Shown: positions 47,701-58,438 of the stretch, piece by piece
Numbering within the stretch: the stretch's first letter is position 1
Layout: every line of letters begins with the position of its first letter
Assembly (NCBI RefSeq): GCF_033958435.1
Contig: NC_134160.1
Span: 14,619,001-14,683,000, forward strand
Source: Carettochelys insculpta
Taxonomy: Eukaryota > Chordata > Testudines > Carettochelyidae
Reading direction: 5' to 3'
DNA length: 64,000 bases
Notes under the pieces: generated by a model
Seen by the model: the letters and a program-made list of their open reading frames with translations, nothing else
Told to the model about the DNA's origin: nothing
Database searches by the model: none
Program-made: the position numbers and the translations under genes

Positions 47701-50700
47701 AATCTGCCACTGCTTGGAGGTGGGTGGAGGCCTTCCAGGAAATATTTCTGCTAACCGTGGCAATGAGTCAACGAGACTGATACAAAGCACATTGGGGTCA
47801 ATGGCAAAATCCCTCCTGCCATCGGTGGGCTTTTGCTTAAGTAAAGAGCTCTCCTAGGTCAGAGCTACTTCATTACATTCTCCATGGTGAGCCACCTATG
47901 GAAGTGGGGTTAGGGCGACCAGTCTTCCTTTCCCAAATATTGGACAGGGAGATATTGGGGAGGGATGGATCCTCCCAGCTCCTCCAAGCCCTGAGGAGCC
48001 AGGAAGGGGTGGCAGCTGCCCAACCTCCCTGAGCCCCAGGCCATGGCAGCCTCCAGTGCTCCTGGAAACCCCGAGGAAGCAGCAGGGACGGGGCCACTGC
48101 CAATACTCCCTCTGCTTCCCCAAGCCCTGGGGAAGGGGACAGTAGATTAACCTGCGGGCTCCTTGCTCTCCAGCCAGCAGTTGCTGGTGGAAAATATGGG
48201 ACATTTAGTCCCTTTTCTAAAATAAGCAGAGAACCTTTTTGGCATCCCAAATACCGGACCATCCCACCAAAAATGGGATGGATGATTACCCTAAATTGGG
48301 GTGAAGACCTCACTATTTTACTCTGGCTTTTCTATGCAGGCCAGTGCCTCAGCTATCTCATTAGCAAAAACACCCACTCCCCTGCCACACCACTGCCCAG
48401 CCATAGTCACATCTGAGTGAAAAAGGGTATTTACCACTGCAGGTTTTCCCATCAGCATTCAGTGTGAAGCCCTCTTTGCAAGAACAGGTGTATGAGCTGG
48501 GGGTGCTGACACAGATCTGCTGGCAGTCATGGTCTCCAGAGGCACATAGGTCAGACAGGTCTGTAAGAAACAACGTAAAATAAAATCTACTGTATGTTTC
48601 AGAGCAGGGGTGGGGAACCTTCATTAGGTCAGGGGCCCCTGGCCTATAAACAAATAAGAAGTGAGAGGCAATGACTAAATAAAGGGAAAAAAAACCTCAC
48701 TGATGTGGTGCCTGACTGTATGGGGGTCAGGGATCCGGGAGCTGGGCAGGAAGATGGGGTTGGTCCTCCTCCCCCACCCCAATTTTCTGCTTGGATTGAA
48801 CTGTGTGCGCTCTGTAACACTCTGAAAGCTTCTGTCCTCACTTTGCTCCTGCCCAATGCCCTCACTCTGCCCCTCACACTCTTAGCATGCACAGAGACCC
48901 TGCGCCTACCAAAATCTAGAACTGGAGATTCTGCCTAGAAATGGGACGGATTTCACACTGCAGCTTCCCCTTTGTGTCAGCCAGAATGGGAGGCAAAGCC
49001 AAGGCACTGCATGAGTAGTCATCTGAGGAAACAGCCAAGACACCATAGAACCAGCTGGTTTATTGTGGCTGTGGGATCCACTGGGGATTCTTAAGAGTCC
49101 TCTGGAGAATGCAGGTCTGCTAGAAATGACACTCACAACCAAGCATTACCCACACCTTCCACATCACAGCACAATGAAAAGGTTTCATGCCTTAAACCTG
49201 GAAACTAGACACAGCCTGGCCACAGGAAGCCAACAGGCAGGGACATCCAGGGGAATACTTTTGGGCTATGTCTACACAAGGGCCTAAACTCAAAACAAGC
49301 TGTGCAATTTGCACTGAACAAACTGCCTAGCTTACTTCAAGTCAGTTTCAAAATAGGCTATTTTGGCATGTGGCACTGTCTAAATCAGAGGTGTCCAATA
49401 CATTCACCATATGTGATGAATAGGACACTGTGTTGTGGTGAATAGGGGGTGATCAACCTGTAGCTCTCAAGGCTGCATATGGCGCTTGGAGCCTTTAAAG
49501 GTGGCTCCTCCAGAGAGCTGCATGCAGGGAGTGCTGTTTGCCCACTCCTCTGTTGCCAGAGCCAGCCACCCCAACCTCTCAGTTCTAATTCAATGCTGGG
49601 GACTCAGCAGAGCCGCTTGGGCCAACACGCTATTACCAACTGCTTTGGGTGGGGTGAGAGGGGCTGGGAGTGCCTGGATCTATAAAGTTTTGTATAATAG
49701 AATGTGGTGATTATGAAAAGACAGCAACCACAAGCGTGGCGATCTTTGAATTCCTATTGGACACCATTGGTCTAAATGGTACCACATGTCAAAATAAAGC
49801 ACTCTCCCAAGGTATCCTTTGCTCCTGCTGTGAGCAGGTGCTTAGGGATGCTGAAATAGCTCCCCGATCTTTTGGAAAAATATTTTGAAATGAGGGGTGT
49901 ATTACACAGATGCCAGGCAGCTATTCTGAGATATTGCTGTATCCTGAAATAGCTCTCGCCAAGTAGACATGGCCTTGAATCTGGGCTAGCTCAGTCACAG
50001 GGGAAATAAAAAGGAACTTTTTACTGACTCCCTTCTGACTCCCAGTCCCTCCACTGTAACCTCTCCACCAGCCTTTTCCTAAAGTTGGGATGCATTCCTA
50101 CCTTCACACTGCCATTCTCTTCTGTATTAACCACTCCACCACGGCTAGGAATGGAATCCAGAAACCTGACAGCCTAGCCTGTGCCCTAGCCACTCCTGAT
50201 CAAGTTGCCACTCGTAACGGAAATGTTTTCTCATGGTAGCTGTAACCCCAGCTGCAGCTCTGAAAGCCCCTGGGCTCTAGAGACACTAGGCTCCAGATCC
50301 AGACTTTGGGCTCTGGCTTATCTTTTTGCCTTTTGTTCTCTTTCATTAATCTTCTTCCTTCACGTCTTCATCACAGAATCCAACATGCCCCAGCACCTGT
50401 GTGCAAACCCTCACACACATACAAACCCTGGCCTTGGAAGAGAAACAGTGGCACCCTCTCGAAACATACATATTTACTAGGAGCAGCAGAGAAACAGTCT
50501 CTTTTTAGGGCCTGTACTAAGAGGCAGGGATAAGAGGGACATTAAAAGAAGAGGAAATCCCCAGGAGTTTGTAAGTCTTGTTAGTTGTACCAGGTGGGAA
50601 TAACTGCAAAAGAAGTTCTCTTCCTATCCCAGAACAAGCAAACATCCCTCCCTGAGTATAGTACTTCATGGGTAAGTTGGAATGTAGAAAGAGCTGTAGC

Positions 50701-53700
50701 TATAGCTAGAGAGCTGACCTAGAAATTGGAAAGGAACTTGGAGTTCTGTGAGATGGCTGCTCTGAGTCTCTGACATGACCCAGTGGATTGGTAAAAGTTC
50801 AGGGTTGCCATATCTCCCAGTTTTATAGCAAGCCTTAAGATAGTTCACGTTTTCATACAGCCCCAGGTGCTGATACTAAAGGTGGCATGATAATCTGTTT
50901 TTACTGGGGAAAAAGTAAGTTTCTGGACTTCTTGCATAAAAGATCCATTGTCCACAGTCAAGCACTGAGGTACAACCACATTTACTCCTATCTCTCAGAC
51001 AGAGATAAACACCTACAAGACCTTTACCCACCTGGGGAAGTGAGGAAATGATTGACAGAGCCAGACATGTACCCAGGAGCCACCAGCTACAAGACAGGAC
51101 CAAGAAGGAAATAACACCACCACTGGCCATCACATAGAGCCCCCAGGTAAAACCTGTCCAGCTCACCATCATTGATCTACAACTCATCCTGGACAATGAT
51201 CCCTCACTCTCACAGACCTTGGGAGGCAGGATAGTTGTCTCCTACAGACAGCCTGGCAACCTGAAACAAATTCTCACCAGCAACTGTGGACCACACAACA
51301 ATAACTCAGGAACCAATCCCTGCAACAAACCTTGGTGCCAACTCTGCTCATATATCTACAACAGCGACACCATCAGAGGAACTAACCACATCACCCACAA
51401 TATCAGGAGCTTATTCACCTGCACATCTATTAATGTAATATATGCCATCATGTGCCAGCAATGCCCCTCTGTCATATACATTGGTCAAACTGGACAATCT
51501 CTACATAAACCAATAAATGGACAAAAATCAGATATCAGGAATTGTAACATACAAAAACCTGTAGGAGAGCACTTCAAATCTCCCTGGCCACTCAGTAACA
51601 GATTTAAAAGTAGCCATCCTGCAACAAAAAACTTCAAAAACAGACTCCAGAGAGTTAAAATTCAATTGCAAATTTGACGTCATCAATCAAGGATTGAACA
51701 GAGACACTGGGAGTGGCTGTCCAAATAAAAAAGCAGTTTCTCTATCTTGGTGTTCACACCTCTGTAGTAGCTGCTGGAAGTAGGCCATATCCTCCCTGAC
51801 TGAATTCATAGAATCATAGAATCCAAGGGCTGAAAGGGACCTCAGGAGGTCATCTAGTCCAATCCCCTACCTAAAGCAGGATCAACCACCACTAAATCAT
51901 CCCAGCCAGAAATTTGTCAGGCCGAGACTTTAAAAACCTCTAGGCTACATCCACACTAGGGGAAAATTTGGAAATGGCCATGCTAATGGCCAAATCAGAG
52001 AACACTAATGAAATAAATATTCAGCGCCTGATTAGCATGCTGCCAGCCCCAGCACTTTGAAAGTGCCGCATTTCACTCATTCACAGCTCTTCCACATGGA
52101 GGTCCTTATTTCCACAGGAATAGAGGAATTTTGATGTTTACAGGTTCCTTTTGAAAAGGACCCTCGTGTAGACAAGCTGTGCGTGAGCAAAACGCAGTTT
52201 TTTTGAAGTGCTGTGGCCAGCAGCATGCTAATCAGGTGCTAAATATTCATTTCAGTAACTCACTAGTATTCTCTGATTTGGCCATTAGCATGGCCATTTC
52301 AAAGTTTTCCCCTAGTGTAGACATAGCCCTAGGGATGGAGAATCCATCACCTTTATAGGTAAAGCATTGCAGTGCTTCACCACCCTTCTGGTGAATTAGT
52401 TTTTTCTAATATGCAACATACACCTCTCACTCCGTAACTCCAAACAATTGCTTCTTGTTCTGCCATCCATCACTACTGAGAACAGCCTCTCTCCATCCTC
52501 TTCAGAGACCCCACCTTCAGGAAGTTGAATGCTGCTATCAAATTGCCTCTCACTCTTCTCTATTACAAACTAAACAACCCCAAATCCCTCAGCCTGTCTT
52601 CATAGGTCATGCACTCCAGTCCCCTAATAATTTTTTTTTTGCCCTCTGCTTAACCCACTCTAATGAGTCCATATCCTTTCCATCCTGGAAGGCCCAAAAC
52701 TGGATGCAATACTCAGAGCTGAACAGAGGGGAATAATAACTTCGCTAGATCTGCTGGAAATGCTCCTCCTAATTCACTCCAAAATGCCATCAGCCTTCTT
52801 TGCTACAAGGGTACACTGCTGACTCTTATACAGCTTCTCATACACTGTAATCCCAGGTCCTTTTCTGCTGCAGTGCCACTTAGTCAGTCGGTCTCCAGCC
52901 TGTAACAGTGCTTGGGATTCTTTCATCCCAAGTACAGGACTATACATTTGTCCTTGTTGAACCTCATCAGATTTCTTTTGGCCCAATCCTCCAATTTATC
53001 TAGGTCACTGTGGATCCTCTCTCTACCCTCCGATGTATCCACCTGTCCCCTAGCTTAGTCTCATCTGCAAATTTGCTGAGGGTATAATCCGTCCCCTCAT
53101 CCTGGTCATTAAAAAGATGTTAAACAATATGGGCCCTAGACCTGATATCTGGGGCTCTCCATTTGAAACCAACCACCAACCAGACATTGAGCCACTGACC
53201 ACTACCCATTGGGCCCATCCATCAAGCCAGCTTTCTATCCATTTTATAGTCCATGTACCCAATCCATACTTCCTTAACTTATGGGCAAGAATGTTGTGGG
53301 ATACTGTATCAAAAGCTTTGCTAAAGTCAAGGTGTATCACATCCATTGACTTCCCCGTGCCCACAGAGCCATTTAGAAGACAAGAAGGCAATCAGATTGG
53401 TGAGGCACGTCTTCCACTTGGTGAATCCATGCTGACTATTCCCAGTCTCTATCCCCTCTTCCAAGTACTTCAAAATTGATTCCTTGTGGATCTTCTCTGT
53501 GATTTTTCCCAGGACTGAGGTAAGGCTTACTGGTCTATAGTTCTCTGGATGGTCCTTCTTTCCTTTTTTAAAGATTGTCTCTATATTTGCCTTTTTCCAA
53601 TCATCCACAACCTCTCCTTATCTCCGTGAGTTTTCAAAGATAATCGCCAAAGGCTCTGTAATGACATCTGCCAATTTCCTCAGTACCTTTGGATGCATTA

Positions 53701-55064
53701 AATCCAGACCCATTGATTTGTGTACGTCTAACTTTTCTAAATAGCTCTTAACATGTTCTTTCTCGACTGTGGGCTGCCCACCTCCTTCCCATCCTGCATT
53801 GCCTAATGTTGTAGTCTGGCAGCTGACCTTGTCCATGAAGACTAAGGCAAAAAAATCAGCCTTTCCCCCATCATCTGTCACCAGGTTACCTCCCTCATCC
53901 AGTAACAGCCCCACACACACCCTGATCACCATCTTATGCTTAACATGCCTGTAGAAACCCTTCATATTGTCCTTCACATTGCATGCTAGCTGTAGTTCCA
54001 ATTGTGCTTTCACTTTTCTGATTACTCCCTGGCACTCTAGACTGGGACTCCCTCCTTTTCATAAGCCTATATATTTAGCCCTGCCTCTGGGATCTCTACT
54101 GCATTGCATCTGATGAAGCAGGTCTTTGTCCATGAAAGCGTATGCTCCAAAATATCTGTTAGTCTATAAGGTGTCCAAGGACTTCTCATTGCTTTTGAGG
54201 ATACAGATTAACAGGGCTACCTCAGCTAAAAGGGCATGATAGCACCAAGTGAAACCAAAAAGCAAATAAAAAGCATGTCAAGGTTTTCAATGCAATCTCA
54301 TGATTTTGTGGAGCCTGACATCTGATTTGGTGTTGACAATACTGTTATCCAAATTCCTCCTGAATACTAAATCATCTGAAATTCTGCAGTGTTTTGTTCC
54401 CTCAAAGATTTTAGATAGTCCACAAAAGATTTTTGTCCCAGAGGCAATGTGTCCCAGCGCTTGGTAGTCTGGAGAGAGGAGTTTTATTCCTGCCTCAGCT
54501 TCTGACCTGCCATCTGATTGAATAGGTGGTTTCTTGTGTCTGTTCCCCAGTTCCTACACTTTATTTGTTTTGTTAGACTGCAAGCTGTATGGGACAGAGA
54601 TTGTCTTCTTGTGGTTGGACAGTGCCTCTTGGAGCGACATCATTATATCATTCTTGAAATGTGATGCCCAGAACTGGACACAATGCTCTGAAGAATGATT
54701 TTCCATGTCTCGCTCTCCACACTCCTGTTAATAGTCTGGCAACCATGTTCTGTTATTCCTAAGTATGTGTGCTGGATACTGTCTGTTCACCAGGGAAGTC
54801 TGTCCCCAGCTGTGGTCCTCTTTCTGCTCCTTAGGACTTACCACAGAAGGCCTCTTGAAACTTTGTGGTCAGCTTCTCAATGACGCTGTAGCTCTTTACA
54901 TAGTCCACGTGTTCATCCAGGGGCTCACTGGCAATTTGCCGAAGAGTGTTCATGTCCACTCGACCCACCCCAATGGCAAACAGTTCAATGCCTAGGGATC
55001 TTGCCCTTGCAGATACGTCCTTCACGTCATCCTGTGGGCGTCCATCTGTCACAATGATTGCCAC
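35684..55064 (-). CDS. MATN1: Matrilin-1 (cartilage matrix protein), exons 3-8, partial gene
   Basis: Matrilin-1 is a secreted cartilage matrix protein that forms trimers and links collagen fibrils and aggrecan. Six exons were placed from splice sites and phase: 55064-54842, 48560-48435, 45612-45205, 40085-39933, 37823-37743 and 35733-35684. They join in one frame of 346 codons plus TAA. Order: end of VWA1, one EGF, complete VWA2, a CECK-type Cys pair linker, coiled coil. One EGF between two VWA domains is diagnostic for matrilin-1; matrilin-3 has one VWA and four EGFs. VWA2 keeps the metal site (DGSKS, the Thr in GTMTG, the Asp in FTDGRSQD). Exons 1-2, with the signal peptide and first part of VWA1, are not found up to 64000. 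The introns hold many transposons. Confidence 0.95.
35734..35752 (-). promoter_or_regulatory. MATN1: U12 branch site and AC acceptor
   Basis: The minus strand reads TTGCTTAACTCTTGCTCAC and then exon 8. CTTAAC matches the U12 branch consensus (TCCTTAAC), its branch A lies about 11-12 nt before the terminal AC, and there is no long polypyrimidine tract. All of this fits U12 splicing. Confidence 0.9.
35968..35995. repeat. (GT)14 microsatellite
   Basis: Fourteen perfect GT units inside the MATN1 AT-AC intron. Confidence 0.95.
36242..36530 (-). mobile_element. Harbinger-type MITE, copy in MATN1 intron 7
   Basis: Related along its whole length to 46527-46824 in the opposite orientation. Shared words include 'acacaattctagct', 'catagctagaa', 'gggtcaatctttcaggt'/'gggtcgatctttcaggt' and the end 'agacatggcc'/'agacatagcc'. 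Ends are diverged and the flanking triplets (AAT, TGT) do not match. Confidence 0.7.
37735..37742 (-). promoter_or_regulatory. MATN1: U12-type 5' splice site ATATCCTT
   Basis: On the minus strand the intron starts ATATCCTTT at 37742, a full match to the AT-AC U12 donor consensus, directly after exon 7. MATN1 is one of the classic genes with an AT-AC intron at this position. Confidence 0.92.
37743..37823 (-). CDS. MATN1: MATN1 exon 7, linker and start of coiled coil
   Basis: Acceptor TTATCCACAG ends at 37824. The 81-nt exon encodes [19 protein letters not shown] then LIKSLTRK. The two Cys are the conserved pair that makes interchain bonds in matrilin trimers (family knowledge). The exon ends AAAAC and is followed by ATATCCTTT, a U12-type donor, not GT. 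It is too short to stand out as an open frame and was found by searching for the U12 donor. Confidence 0.93.
38518..38542 (+). repeat. LINE 3' end fragment
   Basis: GCAGACTGAAGGATGCCTAC is nearly identical to GCAGACTGAAGGAGGCCTAC at the end of the LINE at 8364-9406. Only this terminal piece is recognised. Confidence 0.55.
38690..39910 (+). mobile_element. CR1 LINE in MATN1 intron 6
   Basis: Plus-strand CR1, antisense to MATN1. Readable blocks are [11 protein letters not shown] (38757 onward), [20 protein letters not shown], the catalytic box FADDTKLGG (near 39015), [19 protein letters not shown] and [20 protein letters not shown] (near 39500). Frames shift near 38810, 39310 and 39640, so the ORF is dead. 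The 3' end 'gtatgattctatcatt' lies only about 22 nt from the exon 6 donor. Confidence 0.88.
39933..40085 (-). CDS. MATN1: MATN1 exon 6, end of VWA2
   Basis: Acceptor GCTTGCAG ends at 40086, donor GTGAGT from 39932; 153 nt. It encodes [20 protein letters not shown], then [20 protein letters not shown] and KKLQTKIC. It ends in Asp plus one base. A CR1 element ends about 22 nt beyond the donor. Confidence 0.96.
41850..42056 (+). mobile_element. tRNA-derived SINE with CR1-like tail, copy 1
   Basis: Begins with a tRNA-like head (GACAGCTCAGTAGTTTGATC, a box A-like match). The body contains 'ggtcatttagggatctgggg', 'caaatagatttaaaa' and a tail 'ggtcccttccagttctatga' that resembles the CR1 3' end. 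The second copy at 63455-63620 shares head, body and tail. It lies in MATN1 intron 5. SINEs with this plan are known from turtles. Confidence 0.8.
44140..44332. mobile_element. Possible hAT-like short element
   Basis: It starts TAGAGCCCTGCATGGAT and ends TGGATTTGCAGGGCTCA, giving imperfect inverted ends around GAGCCCTGCA. The interior repeats 'acaaaattcgcatctgcatc' / 'acaaaattggtatccacatc'. No matching 8-bp flanking duplication was found, so the family call is tentative. Confidence 0.45.
45205..45612 (-). CDS. MATN1: MATN1 exon 5, first part of VWA2
   Basis: Acceptor TTGTTAG ends at 45613, donor GTAGGC from 45204; 408 nt. It encodes [19 protein letters not shown], with the DxSxS metal site, then [34 protein letters not shown] and [20 protein letters not shown]. 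It ends in a split Gly codon that is completed by exon 6. Confidence 0.96.
46527..46824 (+). mobile_element. Harbinger-type MITE in MATN1 intron 4
   Basis: Starts GGCTATGTCTACAC and ends with the complement of GGCTACGTCTGTAT. Flanks are TCA and ACA, one mismatch. Same family as 36242-36530. Confidence 0.75.
46828..48434. other. Remainder of MATN1 intron 4, nothing recognised
   Basis: No exon, RNA gene or clear repeat in this part of the intron. Several open frames of up to 187 codons (47294-47857) have no domain and do not fit an exon. Confidence 0.4.
48435..48560 (-). CDS. MATN1: MATN1 exon 4, EGF-like module
   Basis: Acceptor TTTCTTACAG just before 48560, donor GTAAAT from 48434. The exon is 126 nt (42 codons) with split codons at both ends. 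Six cysteines in EGF spacing are visible: [13 protein letters not shown], then [11 protein letters not shown] and GKTC. The last base joins exon 5 to form Ala between two Cys-containing segments. Confidence 0.95.
48605..48905 (+). mobile_element. Possible hAT MITE fragment
   Basis: CAGGGGTGGGGAACCTTC at 48605 is a typical hAT-type end (CAGNGGTGGNNAACC). The opposite end was not found, so the length given is only a guess for a decayed copy. Confidence 0.3.
49264..49974 (+). mobile_element. Harbinger-type MITE carrying a nested hAT element
   Basis: Left 14-mer GGCTATGTCTACAC and right end complement of GGCCATGTCTACTT. Flanked by TTG at 49261-49263 and 49975-49977. The interior is interrupted at 49386-49769 by a hAT element. 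Lies in MATN1 intron 3. Confidence 0.8.
49386..49769 (+). mobile_element. hAT non-autonomous element, 384 bp
   Basis: Starts CAGAGGTGTCCAATA and ends with the complement of CAATGGTGTCCAATA. The exact 8-bp duplication GTCTAAAT is at 49378-49385 and 49770-49777. Eight-bp duplications and CAG-type ends define hAT elements. It sits inside a Harbinger-type MITE. Confidence 0.88.
50885..51700 (+). mobile_element. Penelope-like element fragment in MATN1 intron 3
   Basis: It starts within the RT C-terminus (encoding [13 protein letters not shown] near 50940, a match to RSIVYSQALRYNR at 28910). A frame at 51219-51677 carries the GIY-YIG domain: [20 protein letters not shown], then [20 protein letters not shown]. 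It is related to, but clearly diverged from, the element at 27953-30022, and has a stop between the two parts. Confidence 0.8.
51797..54060 (-). mobile_element. CR1 LINE in MATN1 intron 3, interrupted by a MITE
   Basis: Minus-strand CR1; the 3' end is at 'catagaatcatagaatccaa' (51808). RT pieces in order from high to low coordinates: [12 protein letters not shown] near 53640, [20 protein letters not shown] near 53560, [16 protein letters not shown] near 53330, [11 protein letters not shown] near 53130, and 3'-terminal blocks near 52500. Frameshifts and stops are frequent, so it is an older copy. The 386-bp MITE at 51943-52328 splits it. Confidence 0.87.
51943..52328 (+). mobile_element. Harbinger-type MITE inside CR1
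   Basis: Starts GGCTACATCCACAC, ends with the complement of GGCTATGTCTACAC, flanked by CTA at 51940-51942 and 52329-52331. Removing it restores the CR1 word 'aaaaacctctagggatggag'. Long inverted subterminal parts (GGAAATGGCCATGCTAATGG and its complement near 52280) make it foldable. Same family as 58639-59006. Confidence 0.9.
54105..54230 (+). repeat. Penelope-like tail with hammerhead-like core
   Basis: CTGATGA at 54110-54116, a decayed stem around GGTCTTTGTCC, and GAAA at 54134-54137, followed by GCGTATGC and 'gttagtctataaggtgtcca', then 'cagattaacagggctacctc'. Same arrangement as the minus-strand copy at 13330-13425. It lies directly beside the CR1 5' end. Confidence 0.6.
54842..55064 (-). 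CDS. MATN1: MATN1 exon 3, C-terminal half of VWA1
   Basis: The acceptor is a CTTCTTCAG run ending at 55065 and the donor is GTAAGT at 54841-54836. The exon (223 nt) begins [13 protein letters not shown], which holds a metal-site Asp of VWA1, continues with [10 protein letters not shown] and [15 protein letters not shown], and ends at FQEAFC. It leaves one base (g) to complete an Asp codon with exon 4. Confidence 0.95.
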
Positions 55065-57199
55065 CTGAAGAAGACAGGGAGGGAATGAGAGAGAAGAGGT
55101 GATGGGCTGTACTGCTGCAATTCAGCACTGTAGTATTTTCTATAATGTAGAGGTGAGCATAGCGGAGGACATTGGTTAATCCCTTCAGATGTGTGGTGGT
55201 AAAGCCCAGTACAAAGTGGAACCATAATTCTCTTTCCCCCACAACACAGGCATGTCAACATATCGCATTGGGCCTACCACCATGGTCTGTTTATTTCTGG
55301 GTAAAAGGGATAAATTGTCATTGTCTTAAGCTCCTTCAACAGAGGGTGTCTGAATGATATCAAATTTAAGGAAACAAGAGTAAAGAAAACCTTCTTAACA
55401 CAAAGCTTTAACACTGGATCATGCTTGACAGCCATTGCTCAAGTGAAACTCTGCGGAAGGCATGAGAGGTCTGACTAAGTGCCAGCTGGAAGAGGGAATT
55501 GGCCTAATAGCAGTGAATTTAATTCCATCAGAGAATAGCAAAGACCTTTTATAAACACTAAGTTATTAGCTTTATCTGCATTTTACAGATGGGAAAACTG
55601 AGGTGCAGAGGGACAAAATTATTTGCTTAAGATTAGTGACAGAGCCAATATTTCTGACTCTTTGGTCCCCATTATGAACAGCAGAGGTGAAATCCTAGCC
55701 CGTTTAAGTCAATTTCAAAATTCTCATTGGTTTCAGTGGGGCCAAGTGAACAGGCAAATGCTCTTGATAATAGAAAAGATAAAGAAATATGCAAAGAAAA
55801 ATGCAATTAACATATAACTGAACCATAGTAATAAAATTTTCAGTGAACTATCAACATTAAGGCTATGCTGAGAATCAGACTTTACAACAATTCTGCCCCA
55901 TTGGTATTATTCATCTTCACATTTATACAATAGAAATCACAACTAGAGATGGATGAAGGAGGCAATGAGGATTTTTTTTTTTTTTTTTTGCAAACAGTAA
56001 TTTCACTTAAAATTGCATTTTGTGGTACCAAAGCTATTCATGAATTCTGGTAAAATCCAGCAAATAGTTAAGACAAAAAAAATGAAAAAAAAGTGTCAGG
56101 AATGTTGAAGTGCTTCATTCACACATGAAATAATAGTCATTTTGAAACTATCATTTGAAAAGACAGTTTTGAAGGAAAGTGTTGAATTCAAATATTTTCA
56201 GAACAAAAATACCAAAAATGTTGTTTGCAGTGATGTGCCTTTTTTTTTTCCTATTGACTCAAATGTTTTAAGTGTTCCGTTTTAGCAAGGAAGACCAAAA
56301 ACCCTCTATTTCAGCACAAAACAAAGCAATGTTTATTTGTGTTTTGAGTTTAGCCATTGACTCAAAAATCTATTATTCAATCAAGTCTAAGCAGAGCAAA
56401 CTTGGATGGCAGTTTCACCCATTGCCTACTTAGGGTGGCATTAATGCTTCTGCATTGTGGTTGGTGGCTGGGCAATCTCATTTGATGCCAGGATCTGGCC
56501 CTTGATTCACACCAGAGCTGAAGAAGTCTCAAAAGATGTGGGCCTTCTAATCTACTAAGCGCTTATAAACTAAGATACTTTGTGGAACTCTGTAAACCTG
56601 TTGGGGGCTGTAAAAATTGAGGTTAATTCTACAGCTGATTGGAACTTTTTTTGTTGAAATGAAATTTTGCTAAAAGAACGTTATTTTATCACTCCACTTT
56701 GCAATGGCACGAATGAAAATTTTTTGTCAGACTCACCATCTCAAGCCAGTGTTTATAGCATTGCAGACGGTTGTGGATAACTTTCCAGTAACTGTTCTGC
56801 TTAATTCAGAGCAATTTATCGTCCCAGATCACTTGAAGGGCCAGTCAAAACTTACAAAGCTGCACCTGAGCAGTGACAGCACTTGAGTGAAGATGTTCTT
56901 ACACTGATGACAGAACTATGCCCATCCGTCTAGTTATCCACTTCCCTGACAGCAGGTAGCTACCTCAAAAAGAGAAGCCCTAACACCAACACAGCAGAGT
57001 CTACGTCAAGGGTTAGGTTAGTATAAATACATTGCTTGAGCAGATGGATTTTTTCATATCCATGAGTGGCAATATTACACAAAACACAAATCTATAGCTT
57101 AGACCAGGCTGAAGCAGTTATTTAAACCTGCGCTTTCTGCAAGCGAGGCCAATGTGCTAACCACCATGCCATAACTATTCCCTACTACTAGTGATGCTC
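55065..57199. other. MATN1 intron 2 part, no exon recognised
   Basis: AT-rich. Poly-T at about 55972-55989. No VWA-coding stretch was found on the minus strand here. Confidence 0.45.
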
Positions 57200-57638
57200 C
57201 CAGACCAGACATTTCAAGGTAATTTCATTTCACGAAACCATGAAAAAGGCTTTGGTTTTGTTCCAGTGTGGAAGGAAAATAAGGTGATAGGTAACAGCCA
57301 GCATAGAGTTGTAAAGAACAAATCATGCCAGACCAATCTGATAGCCTTTTTCGACAGGATGACAAGTCTTGTGGGTAAAGGAGAAGTGGTGTATGTGGTA
57401 TATCTAGACTTTAGTAAGGCATTTGACGCTGCCTCACATGATCGTCTTATTAATGAACTAAGCAAATACAACTTAGATGGGGCAACTGTAAGGTGGGTGC
57501 ATAATTGGCTGGATAGCTGTTCTCAGAGAGTAGTTATTAATGGTTTGCAGTTATGCTGGAAGGGCATATCAAGTGGGGCTCTGCAGGGATCTGTTTTGGG
57601 ACAAATTCTGTTCACTGTCTTCATCAACGATTCAGATA

Positions 57639-58438
57639 CACTCACCCCTCATTAAACGAGTACTTTACTAACAAGTACTCACTTAAACGAGGGACACCTT
57701 TACTTACCTTTATTCATTCTATGAGTGAACTCCCCCGGCTAATACGAGTCTTATCCCCATGCCGCAGCTCCAACCCGCCACAGCCTGACCACCCCTGCCA
57801 GCCCTGCGGCCCCAATCCGCGGCAGCCGTAACCCCCATGCAGGCTCACAGACTGACCCTGCGGCAGCCTGACCCGCCCTGCCTCCTCTGTCCCACGGCAG
57901 CCTGCCCCCCACCCCCGATCCAGCTGGCCCCGCAGCAGCCTGACACCCTCCCCCCGCCTCTGCTGGCCCCGTGGCAGCCTGACCCCACACCTAAGCCAGG
58001 CCTGCAGCAGCCTGACCCCCCTGCACCTCCACTAGCCCAGCAGACTGGCCCCACAGCAGCCTGGCCCTCCGCCTCCCTCCCTGCTAGCCCAGTAGACCTA
58101 ACCTTCCACAGACTGACACCACCCCCCTGCTGGACCACACACCCAACCTACATCAGCCTGAACCCCTCCACGGACCCAACCAGCCACCAGGTTTTAACCC
58201 TCCCTCCCACTCATGGCCCCAAACTTCCCCCAGCCTTTAACCTTATCCAACCCACCAACCCAAGGTTTACTTACCTTTCAAAAGCAGCACCACCTGCTGC
58301 CACTCCCTTGCTGAGCTCTAAGAACCAATCAGAGACTATTATGTGTATTTTAATGAGAATTTAGTGTCCTTCTAATGAGTTTTCACCTACAAGCACAAAG
58401 CTGGGAACCAATTGTGCTCATAGAGTGAGGGATGAGTG
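57639..58438 (+). mobile_element. TA-flanked mariner/pogo-like non-autonomous element
   Basis: Starts CACTCACCCCTCATTAAACG and ends with the complement of CACTCATCCCTCACTCTATG. Flanked by TA at 57637-57638 and 58439-58440. The interior 57760-58110 is C-rich with degenerate 'cagcctgacccc' tandem words. No transposase frame. The assignment to a Tc1/mariner superfamily rests on TA duplication and end structure. Confidence 0.75.

Noticed and set aside
47294..47857. 187-codon plus-strand frame in MATN1 intron 4
   Set aside because: No domain, no splice or promoter support, and unremarkable composition; probably chance.
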